From the NCBI RefSeq assembly GCF_004016445.2, contig NZ_SADT02000007.1, forward strand, positions 124,001 through 188,000: a DNA stretch of 64,000 nucleotides. The letters run 5' to 3'. The notes below the pieces were generated by a model. The model was not told the origin of the DNA. It made no database searches and worked only from the letters and a program-made list of their open reading frames with translations. Position 1 is the stretch's first letter. The number at the start of each line of letters is the position of its first letter. Below, piece after piece: positions 17,180 to 26,305 of this stretch. The stretch is from Mesorhizobium sp. M2E.F.Ca.ET.219.01.1.1 (GTDB lineage: Bacteria > Pseudomonadota > Alphaproteobacteria > Rhizobiales > Rhizobiaceae). Made by a program: the position numbers and the translations under genes.

Positions 17180-18193
17180 ATGTTCGGAATTGACACCACC
17201 GTCCTGGCGTTCATCGTACTTGCCGGCTTCAGCGCCGGCGCGGTGGCCTATGCTTTCCTGTTCACGCGCCTCGACAATGAGAAGCAGGCCGGCAAGCGGC
17301 TTCAGACGATCAAGACGGCCGAAACCGACCGGTCGGTGGTGAAAGCCACGCGCGATCGCGCCGCGGAGGCGGTCAAGCGGCGCAAGAGTCTCCAGGACTC
17401 GCTCAAGCAGCTCGACGAGAAGCAGAAGACCAACGATCGCAACGTCAAGAAACCGCCGCTGAAGGTCCAGATCCGCCAGGCCGGCATGCAGGTCCCGATC
17501 GAGCGCTTCTACATGTACTCCGCCGTCTGCGGCATCATCCTGACGGGCCTTCTCTTTTTCGTCGGCGCGCCCCTGTGGGCGCTGCCCGGCGCCCTGCTGG
17601 TGGGCGGGCTCGGCCTGCCGCGGTGGTTTGTTTCGTTTCGCCGCACACGTCGCGTCAAGGCCTTCCTGGAAGAGTTTCCGAACGCGCTCGACATCATCGT
17701 GCGCGCGGTCAAGTCCGGTCTGCCGCTCAACGACGCGATCCGCCTGATCGCCAATGAATCGCCCGAACCGGTCCGGTCGGAGTTCCGCCGCATCGTCGAT
17801 TCCCAGCAGATGGGCATGTCGGTCCCCGACGCCGCCATGCGCATGTCCGAGACGATGCCCTGCAGCGAGGCCGGCTTCTTCGGCATCGTCATCCAGATCC
17901 AGTCGCAAGCCGGCGGCAACCTGTCCGAGGCGCTGGGCAACCTTTCGCGCGTCCTGCGCGACCGCAAGAAGATGAAGGCCAAGGTCCAGGCGCTGTCGAT
18001 GGAAGCCAAGGCATCCGCCGTCATCATCGGCGCCCTGCCTTTCGTCGTCGCCTTCCTCGTCTATCTGTCGAGCCCGACTTATATCATGCCGCTGTTCACC
18101 ACCAGTGTCGGCAACCTGATCCTCGGCTGCTCGGGCGTCTGGATGTCGATCGGCATCCTGGTGATGCGCAAGATGATGAACTTCGAGGTGTAG
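17180..18193 (+). CDS. tadB: Inner-membrane pilus platform protein TadB
   Basis: A 337-residue type II secretion F-domain protein, half of the inner-membrane platform on which the CpaF ATPase acts. It has an N-terminal membrane segment (FIVLAGFSAGAVAYAFLFT), a charged cytoplasmic stretch (RRKSLQDSLKQLDEKQKTN), two central membrane segments near residues 115-155, the F domain (FLEEFPNALDIIVRAVKSGL), and two C-terminal membrane segments. It is followed by tadC after 13 bp. Confidence 0.94.
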   Translation: MFGIDTTVLAFIVLAGFSAGAVAYAFLFTRLDNEKQAGKRLQTIKTAETDRSVVKATRDRAAEAVKRRKSLQDSLKQLDEKQKTNDRNVKKPPLKVQIRQAGMQVPIERFYMYSAVCGIILTGLLFFVGAPLWALPGALLVGGLGLPRWFVSFRRTRRVKAFLEEFPNALDIIVRAVKSGLPLNDAIRLIANESPEPVRSEFRRIVDSQQMGMSVPDAAMRMSETMPCSEAGFFGIVIQIQSQAGGNLSEALGNLSRVLRDRKKMKAKVQALSMEAKASAVIIGALPFVVAFLVYLSSPTYIMPLFTTSVGNLILGCSGVWMSIGILVMRKMMNFEV

Positions 18194-18206
18194 GGGCGCG
18201 AATCCG

Positions 18207-19223
18207 GTGACAGAACAGGTCGTCAAAACACTCACCGACCCTTCCTTCCTGATCGCGATGCTGGTCGGCATCGCCGTGTTCGCGACCGTGTTCACCCTTA
18301 TGCCGGCGTTCGGCGGCACGTCGCTCAAATCGCGCATGAAGTCCGTGGCGCTCGAACGCGACAGATTGCGCGCCGAGCAGCGCGCGCGGCTGGCCAGCGA
18401 GGCCGACCGCCGCCGCAAGGGCCTGCGCGAGGAACAGTCCGTCGGCATGCGCAACATCGTCGACCGCCTGGATCTGAAGCGCGCGCTTGCCGACGAAAGC
18501 ACGATCCAGAAGCTCAAGGTCGCGGGCTTCCGCGGCCAGAACCCGCTGACGCGCTTCCTGTTCTTCCGCCTCGTCCTGCCATTCGTGGGTTTTGCGCTGG
18601 CGGCCGTCTACCTGTTCGTGCTCGGCGGCCTGCCGCAGCAGCCGGCTTTCATCAAGCTGTTCGTCTGTGTCGTCGTCGCCTATGGCGGCTTCTACGCGCC
18701 GATCCTCTACGTCAACAACCGCGCGACCAAGCGCAAGCAGTCGATCCAGCTGGCGTGGCCGGACGCGCTCGACCTGATGCTGATCTGCGTGGAATCCGGC
18801 ATGTCTGTGGAAGCGGCCCTGCGCAGGGTCGCCGATGAAATCGGCGCGCAGTCGGTCGCGCTTGCCGAGGAATTCGTGCTCACCAATGCCGAGCTGTCCT
18901 ATCTGCAGGATCGCAAGATCGCCTATGAGAACCTGGCAAGCCGTACCGGCCTGGAATCGGTCAAGTCGGTGTCGCAGGCCCTGGTCCAGGCCGAACGGTA
19001 CGGCACGCCGGTGGCGCACGCGCTGCGCGTGCTCGCCTCGGAAAGCCGCGACATGCGCATGAACGCGGCCGAGAAGAAGGCCGCAGCACTTCCGCCGAAG
19101 CTCACCGTGCCCATGATCCTGTTCTTCCTGCCGGTGCTGTTCGCCATCATCCTGGGCCCGGCCGGCATCCAGGTCAGCCAGCGCGGCATCTTCGGCGACC
19201 AGCACAGCTCCTCGAGCCAGTAG
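18207..19223 (+). CDS. tadC: Inner-membrane pilus platform protein TadC
   Basis: A 338-residue paralogue of TadB and the second platform subunit. The first membrane segment is FLIAMLVGIAVFATVFTLM. The F domain contains LAWPDALDLMLICVESGMS and ESVKSVSQALVQAERYGTPV. The last segment is PMILFFLPVLFAIILGPAGI. It starts with GTG, preceded by a weak ribosome-binding site. It is the last gene of the cpaB-tadC operon and is closed by a bidirectional terminator. Confidence 0.94.
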   Translation: MTEQVVKTLTDPSFLIAMLVGIAVFATVFTLMPAFGGTSLKSRMKSVALERDRLRAEQRARLASEADRRRKGLREEQSVGMRNIVDRLDLKRALADESTIQKLKVAGFRGQNPLTRFLFFRLVLPFVGFALAAVYLFVLGGLPQQPAFIKLFVCVVVAYGGFYAPILYVNNRATKRKQSIQLAWPDALDLMLICVESGMSVEAALRRVADEIGAQSVALAEEFVLTNAELSYLQDRKIAYENLASRTGLESVKSVSQALVQAERYGTPVAHALRVLASESRDMRMNAAEKKAAALPPKLTVPMILFFLPVLFAIILGPAGIQVSQRGIFGDQHSSSSQ

Positions 19224-19239
19224 GCTATCGGCTGGCGCC

Positions 19240-19278
19240 AATCAAAAAGCCGCGCGGGGTTTCGCGCGGCTTTTGATT
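19240..19278. terminator. Bidirectional terminator between tadC and tadD
   Basis: A long near-perfect inverted repeat, AAAAGCCGCGCG / CGCGCGGCTTTT with a 6-nt loop, extends into AATC/GATT on its outer flanks. It has A residues on the left and T residues on the right, so it can end both the tadC transcript and the convergent tadD transcript. Confidence 0.9.
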
Positions 19279-19313
19279 TTCTGCAGCGGTCGACGCCTAG
19301 CGGCGGTCCCCGG

Positions 19314-20141
19314 TCAGTTCGTGGCGACTTTCGCTTTGTTCTTGTCCTGATCCTTCAGCTGGCTCCAGGCGTTCTGCTGGGCAAGCATCTGGCGCAGATA
19401 GGCGACGTTGGCCTGCGCCTGCTCGGGCGACAATTCCTGCGAGGCGATCTTCTCGGCCTCGTCGAAGCGACCCTGCAGGCCCACCACCAGCGCAAGGTTC
19501 TGCCGCACCCGGCTGTCGGCGCTGGGCTGCTGCGCGGCCGAGCGCATATAGGTCTCGGCCGTGCGCAGGTCGCCTTCGAGCACATAGGACATGCCGAGAT
19601 TGGACAGCACCGAAGGTTCGTTCGGTTTGAGTTCCAGCGCCTTGCGGTAGTCCTGACGCGCCTCTTCCTTCTGGCCCATCTGGTCGAGGATCGCGGCTTC
19701 CGCCGACACCAGCTTCCAGTCCGGATATTCGGGCGTCTGCGCGCGACGCACGGCGTCGAGCGCCGGCTCGAACTGGCCGTTGGCGGCGAGCGCCTTGCCA
19801 TAGGCGGCAAGCACCTCGCGATCCTTGGGATAGGCGATCGCCAGCTTGCGCATCACGGCGAGCGACTGATCGGCATCGCCGTCCATTTGCAGCGCCGCCG
19901 CGAAATTCATCGCCATGCGCTTGTCATTGGGATTGCGGGCGTAGGATTCGCCAAGCCTGGACGTGGCCGTGTGCAGTTCGCCGGCCGACATCGTTTCCAG
20001 CGGCCTTCTGTCGGAGCGCGAGATGGAGCCGGTGGTCATTTGGCTGGTGCTGCCGCAACCTGCCACGCTGGCTGCCAGCGCCGCCATGAAGGCTGTGCTG
20101 ATCAGACGCCTGGCTCTATGGTTCAACGCTTTGATCGGCAT
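19314..20141 (-). CDS. tadD: Tad pilus TPR lipoprotein TadD
   Basis: A 275-residue lipoprotein. The signal peptide ends in the lipobox SVAGC (Cys29), followed by a Ser/Thr-rich linker and about four to five tetratricopeptide repeats from residue 65 to 240 (for example ALELKPNEPSVLSNLGMSYV). TadD works as a pilotin-like factor for the secretin. It is transcribed towards the assembly operon, and a CtrA-like motif lies about 75 bp upstream. Confidence 0.92.
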   Translation of the reverse strand: MPIKALNHRARRLISTAFMAALAASVAGCGSTSQMTTGSISRSDRRPLETMSAGELHTATSRLGESYARNPNDKRMAMNFAAALQMDGDADQSLAVMRKLAIAYPKDREVLAAYGKALAANGQFEPALDAVRRAQTPEYPDWKLVSAEAAILDQMGQKEEARQDYRKALELKPNEPSVLSNLGMSYVLEGDLRTAETYMRSAAQQPSADSRVRQNLALVVGLQGRFDEAEKIASQELSPEQAQANVAYLRQMLAQQNAWSQLKDQDKNKAKVATN

Positions 20142-20213
20142 CGGCGCCCGGTCTCCATTCCTGTGCGGCCATAGGCTGGCCGTCTTCCCTCCCGCAGAAA
20201 TATTCTGTTAACC

Positions 20214-20228
20214 CTAACGGACCGTTAA
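20214..20228. promoter_or_regulatory. CtrA-like motif upstream of tadD
   Basis: The site reads CTAA, seven bases, TTAA, a 7/8 match to the CtrA box, in the 123-bp divergent gap between tadD and the leucyl aminopeptidase gene. It is the third such site in the Tad locus. Confidence 0.4.
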
Positions 20229-20264
20229 GAAGCCGACTCATCCTGTTCGGCCGGAGATCATCGC

Positions 20265-21632
20265 ATGCCTGTCGAACTCGTCGGACAAAAGCCGCAAGCC
20301 GCCTTGCCTGTCTATCTGGTGGCAAAGGACGCCCTTGAAGCCGCGGCATTGCCGCCGCCTGCCATCGCCTGGGCAAGGGCCAACGCTTTTTCCGGCGAGG
20401 CGGGACGCACCCTGGTCCTGCCGGGCGAAGACGGCGGCCTCGCCGGCGCGCTGTTCGGCACCGGCGACGGCGAGAGCGCGCTTGCTCTGGGCGCGCTCGC
20501 GAGGGCGCTGCCGGAAGGCGACTGGTATTTCGCGTCGGGCCTGGCGCAACCCGAACTCGCCGCACTCGCGCTTGTCCTGGGCGGCTATGTCTTCACCCGC
20601 TACGGCAAGAAGCCCGGCAAGGCCTTGCGCTTCGCGCTTCCGGAGGGCGCTGACGCTGCGCATGTCCGCCGCGTCGCCGACAGCGTGTTCCTGACACGCG
20701 ACCTCGTCAACACGCCGACCAGCGACCTCGGTCCAGTCGAATTGGAAGAAGCCGCCCGGCAAGTGGCGGCCGCCCATGCCGCCGATATTTCGGCAGTCCA
20801 TGGCGACGATCTCCTGGCGCGGAATTTCCCTATGATCCATGCTGTCGGCCGGGCCAGCGCCGACGCGCCGCGGCTGATCGACATGAGCTGGGGACAGAGT
20901 GACGCGCCGAAGGTGACGCTCGTCGGCAAGGGCGTCTGCTTCGACACCGGCGGCCTCGACATCAAGCCGTCGTCCGGCATGCTTCTGATGAAGAAGGATA
21001 TGGGCGGAGCCGCCAATGTGCTGGGCCTCGCTTCCATGATCATGGGGGCGAAACTGAATGTCCGGTTGCGCGTGTTGATTCCCGCCGTCGAGAATTCGAT
21101 CGCCGGCAACGCCTTCCGACCCGGCGACGTGCTCAGGAGCCGCAAGGGCATCACCGTCGAGATCGGCAACACGGACGCCGAAGGGCGGCTGATCCTGGCC
21201 GACGCGCTGGCGCTGGCCGATGAGGAGAAGCCCGATTTGCTGGTCGACATGGCGACGCTGACCGGAGCCGCGCGCGTCGCGCTCGGGCCGGACCTGCCGC
21301 CTTTCTACACCGCCGACGAGACGCTTGCCGCCGAAATTGCCGCCGCGTCCGCGGCGGTCGAGGATCCGCTGTGGCGCATGCCGCTGTGGCGTCCTTACGA
21401 TGCAAAGCTTTCCTCGAAGATTGCCGACATCAACAACGTCACCACCGACGGCTTTGCCGGCTCGATCACCGCGGCGCTTTTCCTCAAGCGCTTCGTCGAG
21501 AAGACCCATAGCTGGGCGCATTTCGATATCTTCGCCTGGAACCCGGCCGACCGTCCCCACGGCCTGACCGGCGGCGAGGCGCAGGGCATTCGCGCGCTGG
21601 AGCGGGTCATCGCCGGGCGTTTCGGAGCGTAG
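20265..21632 (+). CDS. Leucyl aminopeptidase family protein (M17)
   Basis: A 455-residue di-metal aminopeptidase that releases N-terminal amino acids from peptides in the cytoplasm. The M17 signature NTDAEGRL is at about 302-309, with metal and catalytic residues in GKGVCFDTGGLDIKPS and MKKDMGGAANV. The N-terminal domain is shorter and divergent compared with PepA, as in the PepB-like group common in rhizobia. CGGAG lies 9 nt before the ATG. It is divergent from tadD and not obviously tied to the pilus. Confidence 0.93.
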   Translation: MPVELVGQKPQAALPVYLVAKDALEAAALPPPAIAWARANAFSGEAGRTLVLPGEDGGLAGALFGTGDGESALALGALARALPEGDWYFASGLAQPELAALALVLGGYVFTRYGKKPGKALRFALPEGADAAHVRRVADSVFLTRDLVNTPTSDLGPVELEEAARQVAAAHAADISAVHGDDLLARNFPMIHAVGRASADAPRLIDMSWGQSDAPKVTLVGKGVCFDTGGLDIKPSSGMLLMKKDMGGAANVLGLASMIMGAKLNVRLRVLIPAVENSIAGNAFRPGDVLRSRKGITVEIGNTDAEGRLILADALALADEEKPDLLVDMATLTGAARVALGPDLPPFYTADETLAAEIAAASAAVEDPLWRMPLWRPYDAKLSSKIADINNVTTDGFAGSITAALFLKRFVEKTHSWAHFDIFAWNPADRPHGLTGGEAQGIRALERVIAGRFGA

Positions 21633-21687
21633 CGGCAAACGCCGTTACTGAAACGGAACCGAAACAATTTGCCGGCATGCTTGGGCG

Positions 21688-22038
21688 ATGTCGATCTCGA
21701 TGCGCCCGAGCCAGGCCTTGCGACTGTGGCAGCAGGTGATGCTGGCCCAGGTGCGCTATGGCGAGCCCGATCTCACCATGCGCCAGACGGCGATCCTGTT
21801 CACCATCTACCTCGATCCGCCGCCGCATACGGTGCGCGGACTGGCTGCCAGGCTCAACGTCACCAAGCCGGTCATCACCCGGGCGCTGGACACGATGGGC
21901 GCGCTGAAGCTCGTCTCGCGCCACCGCGACGAGCTCGACAAGCGCAATGTGCTCATCCGGCGCACGGTGGAAGGCGCGCTCTTTGTCGAGCGCTTCGGCG
22001 ATGGTATCGTCGCCAGGGCGCAAGAACTGCCCATCTGA
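21688..22038 (+). CDS. MarR-family transcriptional regulator
   Basis: A 116-residue winged-helix regulator. The core is RQTAILFTIYLDPPPHTVRGLAARLNVTKPVITRALDTMGALKLVSRHRDELDKRN, split here into the helix-turn-helix (about 45-70) and the wing with the Asp/Arg pair. It is shorter than the usual 140-150 residues because the C-terminal dimerisation helix is brief. It precedes the NlpC/P60 gene by 28 bp and may be co-transcribed with it. The ligand is unknown. Confidence 0.85.
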   Translation: MSISMRPSQALRLWQQVMLAQVRYGEPDLTMRQTAILFTIYLDPPPHTVRGLAARLNVTKPVITRALDTMGALKLVSRHRDELDKRNVLIRRTVEGALFVERFGDGIVARAQELPI

Positions 22039-22066
22039 CCTCATCGCTGACGACTGGATTATCGAT

Positions 22067-22927
22067 TTGACCGCAAGGGATGCCCGCCTTCACGCCTTCC
22101 GCTCCGACCTTGCCGACGCAAGGCTGAAAGGCGAGGTCGCCGCCGACCGCTTCGTCACCGGCCGCCCGGCGCGGATCACGGCGTCGGTGGCCGACCTGCG
22201 CAAGGCGCCGCGCCCCGATGCGGGCGTGAACACGCAGGCGCTGTTCGGCGACGACGTGCTCGTCTTCGAGGACGCGGAAGGCTGGGCCTGGGTACAGGCC
22301 GAGCGCGACGGTTACGTCGGCTATGTGGCGGACAATCTCCTGGGTCAGCGCGAACATGCGCCCACGCACATCGTCTGCGTGCCGCGCACCTTCCTCTATC
22401 CCGGGCCGGATTTGCGCTTTCCGATCAGCGGACAGCTGTCGATGGGCTCGGCCGTGACGGTAAGCGGCTCGGCCGAAACGCGCGGCACGCATTATGCGCT
22501 GCTGCCTTCCGGCCAGGCGATCATCGCGCGCCATTTGCGACCCATCAGCGAACTCGCAGAGGACTACGTCACAATCGCCGAAAGCTTCCTCGGCACGCCC
22601 TATCTGTGGGGCGGCGTCTCCGGCTTCGGCATCGACTGCTCCGGCCTCGTGCAGCTGGCAATGCGCATGACGGGCAAGGATGTCCTGCGGGACTCCGATA
22701 TGCAGGCGGCTTCGATCGGCACGGCGTTCGAGCCGGGTCCGGATTACTCCGGACTTCAGCGCGGCGACCTCGTCTTCTGGAAGGGCCATGTGGCGATCAT
22801 GACCGACGAAAAAGACATGATCCACGCCAACGGCCACACCATGCTGGTCTCGCTCGAAGGGCTGAAAGGGGCGGTCGAGCGCATCGGCTATCTCTATGGC
22901 GGCCCGACGGGGTTCAGGAGGCCGTAG
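22067..22927 (+). CDS. NlpC/P60 cell-wall hydrolase with SH3 domains
   Basis: A 286-residue protein with one or two bacterial SH3-like segments in the first 130 residues (VADLRKAPRPDAGVNTQALF; WAWVQAERDGYVGYV) and a C-terminal NlpC/P60 cysteine peptidase domain. The catalytic Cys is in GFGIDCSGLVQL and the His in WKGHVAIM. These enzymes cut peptide stems of peptidoglycan. No signal peptide is obvious, as is usual for this rhizobial subfamily. The proposed TTG start gives TARDARLHAFRSDLAD, which looks like the natural N-terminus. No ATG lies nearby in frame apart from one inside marR. Confidence 0.85.
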   Translation: MTARDARLHAFRSDLADARLKGEVAADRFVTGRPARITASVADLRKAPRPDAGVNTQALFGDDVLVFEDAEGWAWVQAERDGYVGYVADNLLGQREHAPTHIVCVPRTFLYPGPDLRFPISGQLSMGSAVTVSGSAETRGTHYALLPSGQAIIARHLRPISELAEDYVTIAESFLGTPYLWGGVSGFGIDCSGLVQLAMRMTGKDVLRDSDMQAASIGTAFEPGPDYSGLQRGDLVFWKGHVAIMTDEKDMIHANGHTMLVSLEGLKGAVERIGYLYGGPTGFRRP

Positions 22928-22937
22928 CGCCAGCTTA

Positions 22938-22960
22938 CCCTTCTCCCACAAGGGGAGAAG
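22938..22960. repeat. Short palindromic element after the NlpC/P60 gene
   Basis: A hairpin CCTTCTCCC / GGGAGAAGG with a short ACAA-centred loop lies 10 bp past the stop codon. It resembles one arm of the larger palindromic elements at 63705-63926 (TCGCCCC...GGGGAGAGG) and may be a degenerate copy of that dispersed family, or a terminator. Confidence 0.5.
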
Positions 22961-23027
22961 GAAAAGGGCGCCTTGATCCCCTTTTGTTCCGATTTTCCTT
23001 GGCGAGCGCGCGCCGTCGCGCTACCTG

Positions 23028-25565
23028 TTGCGCGTGACAGAGCAGCCGCGCCTTGCCGAACAGAATGCCGCCGTCCTGCTGCCTGAGCCATTCCTCAAAT
23101 GGTTCGGCGAAAAGGGCTGGTCGCCGCGCGTCCACCAGCTCGAGCTGCTGGCGAAGGCGCAAAGCGGGCAATCGGTGCTGCTGATCGCGCCGACCGGCGC
23201 CGGCAAGACGCTGGCTGGCTTCCTGCCCTCGCTGACAGAACTGGCCAACCGGCCGAAGCGCAAGCCGGGCCAGGCGCATCGCGGCATCCACACGCTCTAC
23301 ATCTCGCCGCTCAAGGCGCTGGCCGTCGACATCGAGCGCAATCTCGGCAAGCCGGTCGAGGAGATCGGCCTGCCGGTCACCATCGAGACCCGCACCGGTG
23401 ACACGCCCTCGCACAAGCGCCAGCGGCAGAAACTGGCGCCGCCCGATATCCTGCTCACCACGCCCGAGCAGCTCGCGCTGCTGATCGCCTCGAACGACGC
23501 GAGGCGCTTCTTCGAGGATTTGCGCTATGTCGTGCTCGATGAGCTTCATTCGCTCGTCACCTCGAAGCGCGGCCATCTTCTGGCGCTTGGCCTGGCGCGT
23601 TTGCGCACCTTTGTCCCCGACCTTCAGACCATCGGTCTGTCGGCGACCGTCGCGGAGCCCGATGAATTGCGGCGCTGGCTGGTCAGCCAGACTTCCCCGG
23701 ACGCAATGTCCGAGCTCATCGTCGTCACGGGCGGCGCCAAGCCCGAGATCTCGATCCTCGATTCCGAAGAGCGCGTTCCCTGGGCCGGCCATTCGGCCCG
23801 CTACGCCACGCCGGAAATCTATCGCGAGATCAAGCGGCACAAGACCACGCTGCTCTTCGTCAATACCCGCAGCCAGGCCGAGCTGCTGTTCCAGGAACTA
23901 TGGCGCGTCAATGAGGATACCTTGCCGATCGCGCTTCATCACGGTTCGCTGGACGTCGCCCAGCGTCGCCGCGTCGAGAAGGCAATGGGCGAGAATGCGC
24001 TGCGCGCCATCGTCGCCACCTCGACGCTCGATCTCGGCATCGACTGGGGCGATGTCGACCTGGTGGTGCATGTCGGCGCGCCGAAGGGCGCCAGCCGGCT
24101 GGCACAACGCATCGGCCGCGCCAACCATCGCATGGACGAGCCGTCGAAGGCGATCCTCATCCCCGCAAACCGCTTCGAGGTTCTGGAATGCCGCGCCGCG
24201 CTCGACGCCAACTATCTCGGCGCCCAGGACACGCCGCCATTGGTCAATGGCGGGCTGGACGTCTTGGCGCAGCATGTGCTGGGCTGTGCCTGCGGCGCGC
24301 CGTTCCATGCCGACGCACTGTTTGATGAGGTAAGGACGGCCGCGCCTTACGCCAGCCTGGACAGGCCGACATTCGACCGGGTCATCGACTTTGTCGCCAC
24401 CGGCGGCTACGCGCTCAGGAATTACGAGCGCTATGCCCGCATCCGGCAGACCAAGGAAGGCCTGTGGCGGGTTTCAAATCCGGCCGTTGCCCAGCAATAC
24501 AGGCTCAATGTCGGCACCATCATCGAGGTGCCGGCGCTCAATGTACGCTACGTCCAGGCCGGCAGTCGGGGGGCAGCCTCGCGCGGCGGCAGGGTTCTGG
24601 GAAAGATCGAGGAAGCGTTCCTGGAGACTTTGACCCACGGCGACACCTTCATGTTCGCCGGCAAGATCCTGCGCTTCGAAGGCATTCGCGAGAATGAGTG
24701 CTTTGTCTCGAACGCGCCGGGCAGCGACGCGAAGGTGCCTTACTATGGCGGTGGCAAATTCCCGCTTTCGACCTACCTCGCCGAGCAGGTGCGCGCCATG
24801 CTCGACGACCCGCAACGCTGGAAGAAACTCCCCGAGCAGGTCGCTGACTGGTTGAGATTTCAAGCGGACAAGTCCGTCTTGCCGAAACGCGATGACCTGT
24901 TGATCGAAACCTTTCCGCGCGGCAACCGGTATTACATGGTGGCATATCCGTTCGAGGGCAGGCTTGCGCATCAGACGCTCGGCATGCTGCTTACCCGGCG
25001 GCTGGATCGGGCGGGTGCCAAGCCGGTCGGATTCGTGGCCACAGACTATGCGCTGGCCATCTGGTCGCTGGCCGACATGGGCTGGATGTTCAAGAACAGA
25101 AAACCGTCCCTGGCCACGCTGTTCGATCAAGACATGCTCGGCGACGATCTCGAAGCCTGGTTTGCCGACAGCTGGCTCTTGAAGCGCACCTTCCGCAATT
25201 GCGCGCTGATTTCCGGACTGATCGAAAAGCGCCACCCCGGCAAGGAGAAAAGCGGCCGCCAGGTGACCGTTTCGACCGACCTGATCTATGACGTGCTGCG
25301 CAGCCACGAACCCAACCATATTCTGCTGCAGGCCACTCGCACGGATGCCGCGACCGGGTTGCTCGATGTCAGCAGACTTGCCGAGATGCTCTCGCGCATC
25401 CGCGGTCGAATCATGCATAAGAATCTCGAGCAGATATCGCCGCTGGCGGTGCCGATCATGCTTGAAATCGGCAAGATGCCGGTGAATGGCGAGGCGGACG
25501 AGACGCTGTTGATGGATGCCGCCACCCTCGTCGAAGAGGCCATGGGGCCCGAGATGACGGACTGA
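23028..25565 (+). CDS. Lhr-like DEXH-box helicase (ligase-associated DNA damage response type)
   Basis: An 845-residue superfamily 2 helicase. Visible motifs are Walker A APTGAGKT, the DEXH box VLDELHSL, GLSATV, and in the second RecA domain STLDLGIDWGDVD and QRIGRANHR. A long Lhr-type C-terminal region follows. This family is typically encoded with an ATP-dependent DNA ligase, an exonuclease and PdeM, and acts in DNA repair. Here only PdeM follows, 19 bp downstream. The start is uncertain: TTG at 23028 or GTG at 23034, neither with a clear ribosome-binding site. Confidence 0.92.
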   Translation: MRVTEQPRLAEQNAAVLLPEPFLKWFGEKGWSPRVHQLELLAKAQSGQSVLLIAPTGAGKTLAGFLPSLTELANRPKRKPGQAHRGIHTLYISPLKALAVDIERNLGKPVEEIGLPVTIETRTGDTPSHKRQRQKLAPPDILLTTPEQLALLIASNDARRFFEDLRYVVLDELHSLVTSKRGHLLALGLARLRTFVPDLQTIGLSATVAEPDELRRWLVSQTSPDAMSELIVVTGGAKPEISILDSEERVPWAGHSARYATPEIYREIKRHKTTLLFVNTRSQAELLFQELWRVNEDTLPIALHHGSLDVAQRRRVEKAMGENALRAIVATSTLDLGIDWGDVDLVVHVGAPKGASRLAQRIGRANHRMDEPSKAILIPANRFEVLECRAALDANYLGAQDTPPLVNGGLDVLAQHVLGCACGAPFHADALFDEVRTAAPYASLDRPTFDRVIDFVATGGYALRNYERYARIRQTKEGLWRVSNPAVAQQYRLNVGTIIEVPALNVRYVQAGSRGAASRGGRVLGKIEEAFLETLTHGDTFMFAGKILRFEGIRENECFVSNAPGSDAKVPYYGGGKFPLSTYLAEQVRAMLDDPQRWKKLPEQVADWLRFQADKSVLPKRDDLLIETFPRGNRYYMVAYPFEGRLAHQTLGMLLTRRLDRAGAKPVGFVATDYALAIWSLADMGWMFKNRKPSLATLFDQDMLGDDLEAWFADSWLLKRTFRNCALISGLIEKRHPGKEKSGRQVTVSTDLIYDVLRSHEPNHILLQATRTDAATGLLDVSRLAEMLSRIRGRIMHKNLEQISPLAVPIMLEIGKMPVNGEADETLLMDAATLVEEAMGPEMTD

Positions 25566-25584
25566 AAGAGAGAGCCGAGAGGGG

Positions 25585-26301
25585 ATGAATTTTTCGCTGT
25601 CGCGCGCAACGCTGATCGCCGAGGCCGATCTCGTCGGCATCGCCGGCGAGCGCGCGGTCTGCGATCGGCGTGGTGTGCTCTATTTCCCCGATCTGCGGCT
25701 GCTCGCGGTCTCCGACTTGCATCTCGAAAAAGGCTCGTCCTTGGCCAGGCGCGGCGCGCTGATTCCACCTTACGATACCGGCGCGACCTTGCTGCGGCTG
25801 CAGGCGGTGATCGCCGACTACCAGCCGCGGATCGTCGTCAGCCTTGGCGACTCCTTCCATGACGGCGGCGGCGCCGAGCGCATGCATTCGAGCTTCCGCG
25901 AGCGCCTGGAAGCGATGATGGGCGGCCGCGACTGGATCTGGGTCGCCGGCAACCACGATCCCGAGGCGCCCGCCGATCTGCCCGGCGAGACGGTGCGGGA
26001 ACTCGCCATCGGCTCGCTGCTCTTCCGGCACGAGCCCTCCAAGACACGGATCGAGGGCGAGATATCAGGCCACCTCCACCCTTGCGCGCGTATCGTCCAG
26101 CGCGGCCGCTCAGTCAGGCGGCGCTGCTTCGCCGGCGACGGCGGCCGCATGATCATGCCGGCCTTCGGCGCCTATACCGGCTCGCTCAACGTGCTCGACC
26201 GCGCCTATGCCGGCCTGTTCCGGCTGGAAACGCTGATGGCCTATATGCTCGGCGCCGAACGCATTTTTGCGATTTCCGGCTCGATGCTGCGGCCGGGATG
26301 A
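25585..26301 (+). CDS. pdeM: Ligase-associated DNA damage response endonuclease PdeM
   Basis: A 238-residue calcineurin-like metallophosphoesterase. The metal-ligand motifs appear in order as SDLHLEKG, SLGDSFHD, AGNHDPE and SGHLHP. It matches the PdeM family, which accompanies Lhr-like helicases. The gene lies 19 bp after the helicase with GAGAGGGG as ribosome-binding site and is certainly in the same operon. The ligase and exonuclease partners of the four-gene cluster are not in this window. Confidence 0.92.
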   Translation: MNFSLSRATLIAEADLVGIAGERAVCDRRGVLYFPDLRLLAVSDLHLEKGSSLARRGALIPPYDTGATLLRLQAVIADYQPRIVVSLGDSFHDGGGAERMHSSFRERLEAMMGGRDWIWVAGNHDPEAPADLPGETVRELAIGSLLFRHEPSKTRIEGEISGHLHPCARIVQRGRSVRRRCFAGDGGRMIMPAFGAYTGSLNVLDRAYAGLFRLETLMAYMLGAERIFAISGSMLRPG

Positions 26302-26305
26302 GGCT

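Noticed and set aside
20238..21638. A 466-codon frame opposite the leucyl aminopeptidase gene
   Set aside because: It is an antisense shadow. The + strand has the M17 signature NTDAEGRL and metal ligands.
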